A stretch of 64,000 nt of DNA from Gambelia wislizenii (taxonomy: Eukaryota; Chordata; Lepidosauria; Squamata; Crotaphytidae). This document shows, piece after piece, positions 1-10,601 of the stretch. Positions within the stretch are counted from its first letter, which is position 1; each line of letters starts with the position of its first letter. A program made the translations under genes and the position numbers. Location of the stretch: the NCBI GenBank assembly GCA_030847615.1, contig JAUMIR010000004.1, forward strand, positions 98,284,001 to 98,348,000. Direction: 5' to 3'. The notes below the pieces were generated by a model. That model saw nothing but the letters and a program-made list of their open reading frames with translations. It ran no database searches and was not told the origin of the DNA.

Positions 1-1139
1 ATGTGAGTAGCATGCCACTGGATAGACAAAAATCCAAGCTAAACCTGGGTGCAGCTAACATTTTCAAGTCTAAGAAATAGACATCAAAGCCTTTTAGCAA
101 ACAAGCATGCAAAATAAGCAAAAGTGAAAGCCCTCACTATTTTTCAACTGCTCTGTTGTAGTCTCTTCCTTCCTACTTCCTTTTTGCACAATGTTTTCCT
201 ATATTGTCTTTGTTCACATTCTCCATTTATCCAATGCTACATCCTCCTACATCCTCCCATACCATCAGCTTTATCCACAACCCACCAATTTCCCTATAAA
301 TGGAAAGAGCTTTGCTGTGCAGCTTTCACTGCACTTGCAGCAAAGGGAAAACATGCCTTATGTGGCCTCCAAGAAAGTCAGCCCCCCCCCAATGTCCACC
401 AAAATTGCTTTGCAGAGGTCTAAAGGTAGAGGGTGATAGAAAAGGAAGCCTACTTAATACCATTTTCTGCTCACTCGGCATAGTTTGGCCTTATTCTGTA
501 TAAGATTAGACTGAGAGTTCTGTTGAATTTACTGGAATTTGCTAGGAATAAGGAGCTGGGCTACATCCGTCATAAGTGCCTCTATCAGAAGAAGGAAGGC
601 AGTATCCAGGGCTAACAATGTAGAATGATTTTATCTTCTCACATCAGAAAGTTATACATATAGTCTCCCTACTCTGAATATAAAATTAATTCAAGATGTT
701 GGTTCATAGTAAACATTATGAATTTTTGCATCTCTGTCCTACTGATGTATTGCTACCACGAGTTTGATACCACACAAGTCTGTTTAAGATCAGAGCATTA
801 TTATACATGTATTACATACATAAAACAAGCCTGTTTAAGAATACAACTTTATTGTACAACATACCTGGCAGCTGCCTCCTTTTTCCCATCTTCTAATGTC
901 CTCCAATGAATATGATCTCCAAAACCTTGGTAGGAAAAAAGGGATATATATTGCATAATGTAAAGCAATCACAGCATGTAAAAATAATTTTATCATATTT
1001 GATTACAACAAAGAAAAGCATTTCATAAGCATAAATATTTCCAATAATATTCCTCAGAACATCTTCTATGAATACATGAAGTCTAGTGAAGTTATTCTGG
1101 GGCAAGCAATGTGAGAAATGTCACCATAAGTGAAGTCAA
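1..1139. other. TXNDC12 intron 1 (inferred), unassigned
   Basis: AT-rich non-coding sequence. The open frames here lack conserved composition or splice context. No repeat recognised. Confidence 0.4.
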
Positions 1140-1720
1140 AGGATTTCATGCCCGGCATCCATAGGTTGGGTTTTTGTGTGGTTTTTTTGGTGGGTTTTTT
1201 CCAGGCTGTGAAGTCATATTCTATAAGAGTTTATTCCTGACGTTTTGCCTGCATCTGTGGCTGCCATCTTCAGAGAATGCGGTGTGTGGGGTTTTATATA
1301 CTGTGAGTCCCTGTTGAAAAGGATAGTATGTACATTTGTGTATTCAGTTGTTGGATGTTCAGTTCTTAGGGTGGGAGGATATGCGAGGGTGATTCGTATC
1401 TATTTAGCTCATGGTCCATTGCCTGCTGGGAAGCCCCCTGTCCCTGGGTGAAGTTCACTTGCATGTGTTGAGTTTTGATTTTGGTGTTTTTCAGGACTGG
1501 TAACCAAACTTTGTTTACTTTTAGGGTTTCTTCTTTCCTGTTGAAGTTGTCCAGGTGTTTGTGGATTTCAATAGCTTCCCTATGTATTCTGACCTGATAG
1601 TTGTTAGCCTGGTCCAGAATTTTGGTGTTTTCAAATAGCATTTTGTGCCCAGGTTGGTTTATAATGTGTTCTGCTATTGCTGATTTTTCTGTCTGGCCCA
1701 GTCTGCAGTGTCTCTCATGT
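1140..1720 (-). mobile_element. Penelope-like element 3' end (GIY-YIG C-terminus plus terminal repeat)
   Basis: The minus-strand frame at 1641-1366 encodes a peptide with IHREAIEIHKHLDNFNRKEE, which resembles the tail of the GIY-YIG endonuclease domain of Penelope-like retroelements. It is followed (toward 1140) by a terminal sequence that recurs, partly inverted, at 15671-16139 and 18195-18319. The endonuclease catalytic part and the RT are missing. Family assignment is by recognition. Confidence 0.6.
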
Positions 1721-1756
1721 TCCTTGATTCATGTTTGCACATGACTGCTTGTTCTG

Positions 1757-1985
1757 ACCTCAGAGAGAATGACTATGCACTAGGGCTCTGCCTTCCAGCA
1801 CAGAGTAGCACTCTCTGAGGTCAGCATGAGTGGCCAACCTCACGATGGCATGGCTGGCCTCTAATTCTGATCTCAGAGAGAGCAATTGTGCTCCGGGAAG
1901 GCAGAGCCCTGTGACATAGTCACTCCCTGAGGTCAGAATGTGCAGCCAACCTTGCTCTGACCTCAGAGTGGACAACTGTGGGCTA
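1757..1985. repeat. Fold-back repeat with CTGACCTCAGAGAG arms
   Basis: The arm beginning CTGACCTCAGAGAG (about 1757-1800) is the imperfect reverse complement of about 1889-1938 (ACTCCCTGAGGTCAG end). Both carry GGGCTCTGCCTTCC or its complement, and a third partial unit follows to 1985. It looks like a palindromic MITE of unknown superfamily. Confidence 0.5.
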
Positions 1986-2229
1986 GAGCTTTGCCTTCAG
2001 AATGAGGAAGTGGTGGCAAGGAGGTGGGGGAAATGGTGGTGCCTCAGACAGTGCCTGTCATGCCTCCCCACCCACCCCAAATCCAAGGCAGACGCATTGT
2101 TCACAATATAATTTTCTCAGAGTTTCAAGTAACCTGGATTAAGGTGGTATACCCCAAGTTTGGTGTGGATAGGGCTGTACAGTTGTGACCTTATCACACC
2201 AGATTGGGGGGGTGAGTTTTTTCAATAGT

Positions 2230-2300
2230 GTAGACAAGCCCTGAGAGAAAGAAGCTGTAGCATGAGCTTTCATAGACTTAGTCTAGTTCCTCAGACACAG
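2230..2300 (-). repeat. Short Penelope-like terminal fragment with hammerhead-like core
   Basis: On the minus strand: CTGAGGA (2294-2288), a stem TAGAC/GTCTA (2285-2281 with 2277-2273), then GAAA (2271-2268). This is like the terminal sequence common in reptile Penelope-like elements. Confidence 0.4.
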
Positions 2301-2689
2301 GGAGTGAACTGCTGTCTAGGAACCGACTTTTAGCAAGCTGTACGAATAACCGTAGAAATGCAAAACTTATGAATAATGGTCTGGGGGGATAAAGGCAGGA
2401 GAAAGGATGTTGCCTGAGGCCAGGGGGAGCTTTGGAATGTCATGTGATGTTTGCTAGGAACCAGAAAGAATATGTGATAAACTGGCCAAGATGCACTCAT
2501 GAGGCTGGGTTATAACTAATGTTGTAATATGTGTAAGTGTGCCAGGAAATCATTGTCTCTGTTCAGCCCACTGTTGACAGACTGGAATTTGTGGATATAT
2601 TCCAATTTAGTTGTTTCTCTTTTCAATCTTCCTTGGTAGTTTTTCTGTTTGTTTTTTGTTTTTGTTTTGTTGTTGTTGTTGTTCAAGGA

Positions 2690-4290
2690 CAGCTGTCCTG
2701 AGGTCAGAGATGGAACACCCAGGAAGACTGAAGTCCCATTTCCATCTCATCCTTTCATCAAGAGATGAAAGGACGACAGATTCATTCAAGGAAAAACCAT
2801 TTGAAAATGAACCTCCAATTTTGGAAAGTGAAGTAGAAGCTGCACTAAGAGAACTTGGGAGAAATAAATCACCAGGAACCGATAGTATTCCAATAGAGAT
2901 ACGTCAAGCTACAGAGGCAGAATCTACACTAGTTCTCACTAAAATCTGTCAAAAAGTATAAAACAATGGCTCACAAATTGGAAATGCTCAATATGCATTC
3001 CAGTCCCCAAGAAAGGAGACACTAGGGACTGCAATAATCTCAGGGCCACTGCTTTGATTTCCCATGCAAGCAAAAGGATGCTCAAAATTTTACAACAAAG
3101 ACTTATGGAGTGAGAAATGCTAGATGCCCAAGCTGGGTTTAGGAAAGGAAGCAGCACCATAAAACATATGGCAAACCTACATTGGATAATAAAGTGCAGC
3201 AAAGAATTTCAGAAGAAAATCCGCCTGTGCTTTACAGATTATACCAAAGACTGATTGTATACATCATGAAAAATTATGGATCACTCTTAAAGAAATGGGT
3301 GTGCCACAACATTTAATTGCCCTGATATGTAGCTTGTACTCAGAACAAGGGGCTACTTGTTAGGACAGAATATGGAGAAATTGAATGCTTTTCAATTGGC
3401 AAGAGAGTCAGGAAAGGCTGCATTTTAACACCCTATATCTTTAACTTGTATGCTGAACATACCATACATAAAGCAGGATTAGACCTGGAGGAAGGAGGTG
3501 GGAAAATTGGAGAAGGAACATCAACAATTTAAGATATGCAGATGATGCCATGCTACTAGCAGGAAATAGCAAAGACTTGGAATGATTACTGAAAAAAGTC
3601 AAGGAAGAAAGTGAAATGGCAGGTTTACAGGTGAACATTAAGAAAACCAAATAATGACCACAGATTATTTACATAACTTTAAAGAAGATGAAGACATTGA
3701 AATAGTTCAAGATTTTCCATACTGAGTCATTAATCAGAATGGGGACTGCAGTAAAGACATCAGAAGAAGTCTAGGACTTGGAAGGGCAAGTATGAGGGAA
3801 CTAGAGAAGAACCTGAAGTGTCAAGATATATCATTGAATACTAAAGGTAGGATTGTCCATGCCATCATATTTCCCATGTCTATGTATGGTTGTAAAAGTT
3901 GAACAGTGAAGAAAGCTGATAGGAAGAAAATCAACCCATTTGTAATGTGAGGCTGGAGAAGAGTTCTATGGATACCTTGAACTGCTAAAAAGATAAATCA
4001 ATGTGTCCTAGAGAAAATCAAGCCTGAATTCTCCCAAGAAGCCAAGATGACTAAAGTGAGACTGTCATACTTTGGACGTATCATGAGAAGACATGACTCA
4101 CCAGAAAAGACAATAATGCTTGGTAAGGTAGAAGGCAGTAGGAAAAGAGGAAGACCATATTCCAGATGGATAGATTCAATCAAGGAAGCCATGGCCCTAA
4201 GTCTGTTGATAATAGGGTGACTAGGAAGTCTCTCATTCATGGGGTCACCATAAGTCGAAGTTGACTTGACAGCATTTAACAACAACATAA
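2690..4290 (+). mobile_element. BovB/RTE-type LINE, 5'-truncated and decayed
   Basis: Translations in several frames give RT motifs of the RTE/BovB clade: ELGRNKSPGTDSIPIEIRQA near 2850, a decayed YADDAM at about 3535-3552 (with a stop just before it), and a C-terminal stretch with SYFGRIMRRHDSPEKTIMLG near 4065-4120. The tail GTCACCATAAGTCGAAGT then AACAACAACA at 4240-4290 is the usual 3' end of BovB and the SINEs that depend on it. Many stops and frameshifts make it dead. Confidence 0.85.
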
Positions 4291-4544
4291 TATTTTTTTT
4301 AAAAAAAGGGATGAGACATATAAAATCACTAATGGTTGTTACTAGCCACTTCCAGACTACAAACATCTATACATTGCTATTTAACTACAGAATAGGTTGA
4401 GTTGTTCAAAGAACAAATACATATGAACATGGTTACACTAATTTTTATTTTTAGTAGCTTAGGATATTGAGAGGAGGCCTGACTATATTTTCATCATACA
4501 CAAGTAGAACAGAAGACCACTAATCTTTATGTAACAGAGCAGTC

Positions 4545-4665
4545 TTTCCCAACCTGGTACCTTTCATAAGTGATGGACAACTCCAAGAATGTCCCAACAA
4601 GTTGCTTGTTAGGGATTCTGGGAACTGTACACCAGCACATTTAGAGGGCACAAGTTGCTACAGGC
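4545..4665. repeat. hAT-type MITE remnant
   Basis: Begins with TCTTTCCCAACCTGGTACC, similar to the CAG..TTCTCAACC ends of hAT MITEs, followed by the usual GGGATTCTGGGAACTG core. Degenerate; boundaries uncertain. Confidence 0.4.
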
Positions 4666-4909
4666 TGCTATGGAGGTAAAGCAGTCTACTCTGAAATGAG
4701 GACAAATCCAATAAAGAGACTCTGGGGAGTTATAACAAACAAGACAGCTCAGTAAGATATAACAGTCAAAATGGAATATTTAGCCCAATCCTTCACATCA
4801 CGGACAAGTTTTTTTTCCTGACAAGGGCCAAATTCCCTTGGGTATAATACAGGAATGGAATGGGCAGGACCAGCCTCCCTCCCCCAGCTTTTCCCCCCTA
4901 TCACAGGAG

Positions 4910-4913
<4 letters not shown>

Positions 4914-4952
<39 letters not shown>
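4914..4952. repeat. (CT)n microsatellite
   Basis: About 19 perfect CT units. Confidence 0.95.
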
Positions 4953-4957
<5 letters not shown>

Positions 4958-5232
4958 AGTCTAAACTCATCATTTTCAGGCCTTTTAAAATTAGTTCAAG
5001 GACTGCCTAACTCTATAATATTTACTCAGAAGTAAGCCTCACTCAGTCTGATGGAGCATTCCCAAAGCAAACATGCATAAGACCAGTGCAAACATGGACT
5101 GCTATGAATTATATGGGGCAACTAGCTATAAGAACTGAAACAAGCAAAAAAGCAAATGCTAGAAAGAAGCCAGATCAAAGTTTAATGGAGAAGACAGGAT
5201 GAAAGTTTTCGAGTGAGCTCAAACGTTTACTT

Positions 5233-5832
5233 GGGGCTTGTCTATACGAGACAATCTAATGTGGATTGGTACGCAGTAACGCCAATTTGCAGTAGCTTTC
5301 ATTTGTCTCCACAGGATTTTCTTCAAGATCGCAGGCATGCAAAGCCATACATGTTTGTTGTTCAAACATGCATGCCTGTGAATCAAGATGGCGGGTGTGA
5401 GTGATTTACTTGAGTTTATATTGTTACCAGTTGCCACCTCCGAACAATATTTTTTTTAAAAAAAATATCCAAGGTGTGGAAGTGCGATCTTCCACTTAAA
5501 TAAACAAGACCAAAAAAATCCAACATGGCGGTTCCAGGCACTTGCTTGCCATCAAGCTCCGTCCCCTGCACACATCCAGCCAACCAGCTTTCCACTTCCA
5601 CTTGGATCAGGAAAGCGCAGGAAAGCAAATCCATTGCCCCAATGAGTGGGAAAGTGCATTTCCATCAGAGTTTTTTTTTAAGTCGGGAAAAGCTGCAAAG
5701 GCTTTTCCTGCAGAGCATTTGGAGTATTTTGCACCCCTCTTTCCGAATACAATGAAATGATGCGGGATCCCATTTGGACAATAACATATTCTCCTCAAAT
5801 TCTATGAGTATTTTCATTGTATAGACAAGCCC
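5233..5832. mobile_element. 600-bp non-autonomous DNA element, copy 1
   Basis: Terminal inverted repeats GGGGCTTGTCTATAC (5233) and GTATAGACAAGCCC (ending 5832). No coding capacity. A second, opposite-oriented copy is at about 26473-27120. The target duplication is not clear, so the superfamily is not assigned. A similar GTGTAGACAAGCCCTGAG end occurs near 2230. Confidence 0.65.
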
Positions 5833-6334
5833 TTGATTACCTTTAAGGGATATTGCATACAATGGTCTTTAAACACACTACTTTGTAGAAAAGCATACCT
5901 AATATTAATTTATATGAGAAGATTGTTTTTTATTGATAAATACTGTAACCATTTTTTCCAGAACGAAAATGCAATTCCTGTTATTTTTGCAGAGTACATA
6001 CACAGCTTTTATTTCAACTGAACCCTGAGAACACAAAAAAAGCCTACAACCCTTGTCTTTGTTTTGCCCTACTATGGAAATGCATTTCCTTCCTTGCCCA
6101 TGAGTATCTCAAGGCCTAAACTAGGGGAAAGTAATTCTCTCCCCCACGGATGGAAAGTTGAAGCAATAAGAACTACATTTGCACAGAATATATATATTCT
6201 GTGCAAATATATATATATCTATATATATGCTCGAACGCTCGGTATGGAAGCCTTAATTTTTTATTTTTATATTGCAAAGAACAGCAAGCAAAAAAGCAAG
6301 TTAAAAATCTGAAGGGGGGGGAATGATGTCTAAC
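5833..6334. other. TXNDC12 intron 1, 5' end; holds a 32-bp palindrome
   Basis: AT-rich. The perfect palindrome at 6177-6208 runs into an AT-rich (TA) stretch. Nothing else recognised. Confidence 0.4.
6177..6208. repeat. Perfect 32-bp palindrome
   Basis: ATTTGCACAGAATATA and its exact reverse complement are joined without a spacer. Confidence 0.95.
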
Positions 6335-6428
6335 CTTTTCCAAGCGCTTCTCCAGCAGAAACTACCACTAGCCATTGGCCAAAGCAGTAGAAGAAGAAAG
6401 CGGACAGGGCTGCTAACTGAACCTTCAT
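6335..6428 (-). CDS. TXNDC12: TXNDC12 first coding exon (signal peptide), partial gene
   Basis: Seen: on the minus strand an ATG at 6428-6426 opens 31 codons plus one base, ending at a GT donor (6334-6333) after AAAAG. The peptide starts MKVQLAALSAFFFYCFGQW, a typical signal peptide (Lys, then a long hydrophobic run), and ends in GEALGKG. Known: TXNDC12 (ERp18/ERp19) is a thioredoxin-fold thiol-disulfide oxidoreductase of the ER lumen. Its first exon encodes a poorly conserved signal peptide ending in a conserved GLGKG just before the first intron. The phase-1 break inside that last glycine fits. The gene lies head to head with BTF3L4, as in mammals, which supports the call. The thioredoxin domain, its active-site cysteines and the ER-retention tail are not in this window; they would lie left of base 1. 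No other TXNDC12 exon was seen in 1-6334. The exon is too short to stand out as an open frame. Confidence 0.8.
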
Positions 6429-7078
6429 GATGCCAACCGACCTCCAACCAACCCAACGAGTAAGTATCCGAATTATCTAAACCAGGTTCTTTCAAAAGGA
6501 GGAAGTGATGTTATCAGACGGATATAGGAGGTGCTTCAGAGATTTGGGTCCGGAGTAAATTCGGTGGCAGGGTGCAGGAAGAAAGAAGGCAATTCTCTTG
6601 CTACCTAGATGAGAAAATCACTTAAAGTGTCATTCTTTCCCGTTGGAAATTTCGACTGGCAGGTATTTCCAAAGCCATCTTCCCCCCCCACCACAAAGCA
6701 AAAGCTATTTGCGCGGGTACTTGTTTTTTTTTTTAAGTGTGAGCTGTGCAAACGCTGTGCAGATAGCTTCTGGAGGGCAACAATAATATCCGTGCATCAG
6801 GATCTGATGCAAAGCTACTCATATGGAAAATGCATGATTAGATACAGAAAAGACCAGGGTCATGTGAAGCTCGGGGTTTTATGCATGTTAACTCAGAAGC
6901 AATTCCTGTTTGGTTAAACGGGGGGTTTACTTTCCTGTAAGTGGCCACAAAGGTTGGAGTCGGGGAGGAGAGGAAGGAAGGAAGGAAGGGTTTTAAAAAT
7001 TGTTCTCTTAAGGATTCGAAAAATCCTTTTTAATGTCTTCCCTATTAGTATACAAATATCTGAGCCAGAGTGGGCATA
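6429..7078. other. TXNDC12 5' flank/promoter side
   Basis: Must contain the TXNDC12 5' UTR and promoter (minus strand), but no TATA box or CpG island is seen. A short GGAA repeat lies at about 6974-6988. Confidence 0.35.
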
Positions 7079-7183
7079 GTGGTTGTTGTGAGTGTTGGAT
7101 GACGACTCTGGAGACCAGCCTCAAAAGAAAACGCCTTTAGGGTCGCCATAAATCCGAAAGGACTTGAAGGTACACAACACGAA
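7079..7183 (+). mobile_element. Sauria-type SINE, internally deleted
   Basis: The head GAGTGTTGGATGACGACTC and GGAGACCAG are followed directly by the BovB-like tail (GGGTCGCCATAAATCCGAAA, ACTTGAAGGTACACAACAC). The middle of the element (B box onward) is missing. Confidence 0.7.
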
Positions 7184-7448
7184 TATCAGTATACAAAGCA
7201 TGATTGAGGGAGAGGAATAATCAGGAAATAACCAGAAGCCACCAACAAAAACTAGGGTTGCAAGATGAAATAAGGGACTTAATGGTTGTGCAGAAGACGG
7301 AATTTCTCAACTGATGAAATTCCGTTTTTTATCCAACCATTAAAGAAACGGAAAGTTCACACGGCAACCCAAACAATAACAGCCACCCCCGATTGTGTCA
7401 TGCCACAAACAGTTCAATATTTTCCGTCCTCTGAAGTATAGCCTACAG

Positions 7449-7934
7449 CAGCGGTTCTTAACCTGGGGTCTGGGGGCCCCAGGGGTCCAAAATGCCCTCA
7501 CAGGGGGTCCTCATAAGAATAATAATCATAAGAATAAGAATATTAGAGTTGGAAGGGGCCGCGAGGGCCATCTAGTCCAAACCCCCTGCCATGTAGGAAT
7601 ATACAATCCTTGAAGGTTGATTGGCCCACCTCCTCCCTGCAGTGGAGTGGCCACATGGCAGGCAAAGGCTGGCTTGGCCTGCACATTGCCATTCAATCCT
7701 CTCCAGCCACAAACAAGCAGGAAGGAGAAAAGTCTTCCCTTCCACTCCAGTGCCTCTGAGGGAAGGTTTAATGGATGGTGTAATTGTATTTATTATTATT
7801 ATTAGGAATTATTATTATTATTATTATTAGGGACTATTATTATGGTTTTAAATTTTGAGTTAAGTCTTGGGGGTCCACGGCAACAAACAGTAATTAAAGG
7901 GGGTCCCTGGTAAATAAAAGGGTAAGAGCCACTG
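7449..7934. mobile_element. hAT-type non-autonomous element with nested CR1 tail
   Basis: Ends CAGCGGTTCTTAACC and GGTAAGAGCCACTG (imperfect TIRs). The flanks GCCTACAG (7441-7448) and GCCTACAA (7935-7942) form an 8-bp target duplication with one mismatch, typical of hAT. An ATT microsatellite lies inside at about 7790-7830. Related copies are at 38218-39206. Confidence 0.8.
7515..7612 (-). mobile_element. CR1 LINE 3' tail nested in the hAT element
   Basis: On the minus strand, the CR1 3' end (CATGGCAGGGGGTTTGGACT, CCTTCCAACTCTAAT). The matching region of the two hAT copies at 38-39 kb lacks it, so it inserted after that hAT element did. Confidence 0.75.
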
Positions 7935-8039
7935 GCCTACAACACCTGGTGCTCATTAGCCTACCCGTCCCTTTTAGCCCTCTTGAAGAAAACTCCAACT
8001 CCCAGCATGCACTACTTCCAACCCATTCCCTCCACTCGC

Positions 8040-8520
8040 TTAGCAAAAGCTGCGGCCTGGGGCGTTTATTGTCTGGCCAGGGGAGGGGGAGGAGCCAGCC
8101 CGTGTTATGCAAACGAGTTCGCATTTTCATCCAATGGGGTGAGCGGGGCGGGGCAATGGTCCCGTGGTCCGAGGCCTCCTTTCTCTGGTCCCCTTCTTCC
8201 CTCCCCCCCCTCCAACCTATCCGCCATCTTGTTCTTGCCGCGTGTAGCCTGCGGGAGGTTCGTCGGATTGAGGTGAAAACTTCCTGCTTGACCCCCCCTC
8301 TCCACCCCCCTTTCCGTTGCCCTTGCGCCCCTCATGACCCCCCCACAGGGCGGACAGGCGGTGCTGCCTGCCCGCTTTCCCCACCCGCGGAGCTCCGTGG
8401 ACGGTGGGAGGGGCTGCTTGCTGCTGGCGGGCCGAGGAGCGAGGGGGAGGAGAGAGGGCCTGGCCACTGGTCGCCCACGGGGAGCCCCGGCTGCGCTGCT
8501 GGTACGGGCTGCTCGTCTAT
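8040..8520 (+). promoter_or_regulatory. CpG island, BTF3L4 promoter
   Basis: The sequence changes abruptly to GC-rich with many CpGs. Motifs seen: an octamer-like ATGCAAAC at 8108, a CCAAT box at 8131, an Sp1-type GGGGCGGGG at 8145-8153, and YY1-like CCGCCATCTTG at 8221-8231. No TATA box is seen, as expected for a housekeeping gene. The YY1 motif is in the orientation usually seen for minus-strand transcription, so initiation in both directions is possible. Confidence 0.7.
8200..8272 (+). other. BTF3L4: Likely non-coding exon 1 (5' UTR) of BTF3L4
   Basis: The coding sequence starts in exon 2, whose acceptor (TTACTTTTCAG, ending 11101) leaves only 10 UTR bases before the ATG, so an upstream non-coding exon is needed. 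The CpG island has a good donor at 8273 (GATTGAG then GTGAAA), shortly after a YY1-like CCGCCATCTTG at 8221. The start of transcription is not determined; about 8200 is inferred from the promoter motifs just upstream. Confidence 0.5.
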
Positions 8521-8894
8521 TTAAAGCGGGAGGGTGGGGTGGGGGGGCGTCGACAGACTCTCCTGTGGTCCCCGTTATCAGGGTTGGCTCTTGCAGGGAA
8601 GAAGCTCCTTGGCATAGCAGGCTTCCCTGGGTTGTTTTTCAAGCAGACACCTCTTCCCCCTCTGAAGCCACAGCCTGGGGGTGGGGGCTGCCATTCTGGG
8701 GTATTTCTTGGGAAAAATAGAAACCCACTCCTTGGTTAACACCTCAGAGGTGGATAATGTCGGCTGTTTTCCGTTCCTTTAGGATTGAATGTGAGGCAGC
8801 TTCCCTAAAATTCCTTCGGGTTTCATTAAAGGGCCTTGTTATATTCTGCTGTTTAATTTCTATTTTATTGGGGGTTTTTTGTTGTTTTTATGAT

Positions 8895-9020
8895 GGGATA
8901 TGAGATTGTTTTTTAACTTTGAGCTTTTATTGTTATAATATCTTATTGTTTTAATTAAGTTGTACTCCGCCTTGATTCCCTAGGGAAAAGGCGGAATATA
9001 AATAAATTATATTATTGTTT
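8895..9020 (+). mobile_element. LINE (L2/CR1-like) 3' end
   Basis: TTGTACTCCGCCTTGATTCC, then AAGGCGGAATATAAATAAAT, is the usual 3' end of these LINEs in reptiles. Confidence 0.6.
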
Positions 9021-9069
9021 TCTCAAAAACGTCCCTTCGTCTAGTCTCTAGGAATTGTTAATAGGGAAT

Positions 9070-9150
9070 CTTTTTCACCCACTATGAACATACCCTAAAG
9101 TGTCCTCACACCCACTGTGAACATACCCTAAACTTAAGTGTCCTCACAAC
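9070..9150. repeat. Short tandem duplication
   Basis: The unit CACCCACTATGAACATACCC through GTGTCCTCA occurs twice with one small insertion. Confidence 0.8.
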
Positions 9151-9776
9151 AGTTGTCATGAGATTTTGGATAGCTTGGGGTTTTTTTACCTCCCATTTTA
9201 ATGCATGGGTTCTATTGTATTAAGGTTAGCATATTGTATGTTATGCAAATTTCTGGTTCTCAAGTGCCTTTTATGGATTTGAAACCCAACATACCTATCT
9301 GTATAGTGCAGTAAGGGTACTGAAGCTGTAGTAAACCTTCCTTCCGGTGACTACTTATCAACATCCTCAGTATCTGCAGCAAGACTTCTGAGACATTTGA
9401 GACAAAAATGGGAAAGAGTCCCCCTTCCCCCCAGAACTTGTTTCCTCTGCATCCCAGTTCTGGCTGTTAAGTTTCTTCTAGGATTGGCTTTTCTTGCTCA
9501 TTTCATGCCAAGGATTCCATTTCTCAAGGTTGAAATAATACCATTTTTATTATGTCTTTGTCTCCTTTCTAATCTGAATGTTTTTGTACTCCCAGGGTTG
9601 AATGCATCATGTAGTGCATTTGTATCTTTGTCAGGTCATTGATAAAGAAATTGTAGTTTCTTATTTCTGAAAACGTTTTGTTCCTTTCTCAACTCATCGG
9701 AGGAATTGCATTTTGGGAGCTCTGTATTGCTTCCTTGTCAAGTGTGAAATCAGGTTTCATTGTCATTTTCAACTTA

Positions 9777-9986
9777 GGCGGCATCTACATTGCAGAAATA
9801 ATGCAGTTTGACACCACTTTAACTGCCATGGCTCAGTGCGATGGAATCTTGGGATTTGTAGTTGTGCTACCAGAGCGCTCTGGCAGAGAAGGCTCACAAA
9901 ACTACAAATCCCAGAATGTCATAGCATTGAACCATGGCAGTTAAAGTGGTGTCAAACTGCATTATTTTTGCAGTGTGGCAGCAGCC
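9777..9986. mobile_element. Palindromic MITE, about 210 bp
   Basis: The two halves are reverse complements (ATTGCAGAAATAATGCAGTT ... AACTGCATTATTTTTGCAGT), with GACACCACTTTAACTGCCAT in the left arm mirrored in the right. No target duplication that I can define. Confidence 0.75.
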
Positions 9987-10348
9987 TTTAGATTCCAATT
10001 CCACTAAGATTTAAGATGATTAATTTGGAATTCCGTTGCAACATGACAGGTGGTTAATGTCATGGCTTAGAGAATAAAATATCACACCCTATCTTTACCT
10101 TTTCTTGAAGTAGGCATGGTATGATATAGAATGAAATTTTAACAAATTAAAAACAAACAGATCACATCTCTACATTCCAATGTGAATAAGCTGCAGATCA
10201 AAAATAGTGTTACGTTTTAATAGTTATTTGACTGGTGTATCTCTATTGGTCTTCATCCTAGTTTGTCCAGCCCAGTTTCTGGACAAACCTGGAACTTCTG
10301 TGCTATGCAGTTAGAGGCAGACTTTAATTTGTGCTAGATTTGGTTACA

Positions 10349-10601
10349 CAGTAGGACCCCCGTATCCACTGATTCATTATCCACTGATTCAGTTATGCAC
10401 AGGACACAAAACAGCACACCTACCATAGAGTCTTCCTAGAAAACGTATCATCTCTATCCATTTTCTAGGTCCTCCAAGGCAATGCTATGGTATTTTAAAC
10501 AGGAAGTCCCATTGTTTTCAATGGTGTTCGCTATTATCCACGATTTTTAGTATTCATGCCCCCCCCAAACCAATCCCCAGCAGAATAAGGGACTCCTACT
10601 G
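10349..10601. mobile_element. Tigger-like MITE, family B, copy 1
   Basis: TIRs CAGTAGGACCCCCGTATCC and AAGGGACTCCTACTG. Very similar to 12388-12641. It lies in BTF3L4 intron 1. Confidence 0.75.

Noticed and set aside
5388..5535. AAGATGGCGG and ACATGGCGG as YY1-type promoter motifs
   Set aside because: They are inside the 600-bp DNA element, not in a CpG island.
7949..8739. Long open frames in the first CpG island (up to 191 codons)
   Set aside because: GC-rich sequence lacks stop codons by composition. The frames overlap on both strands and are Pro/Arg/Gly-rich without a domain.
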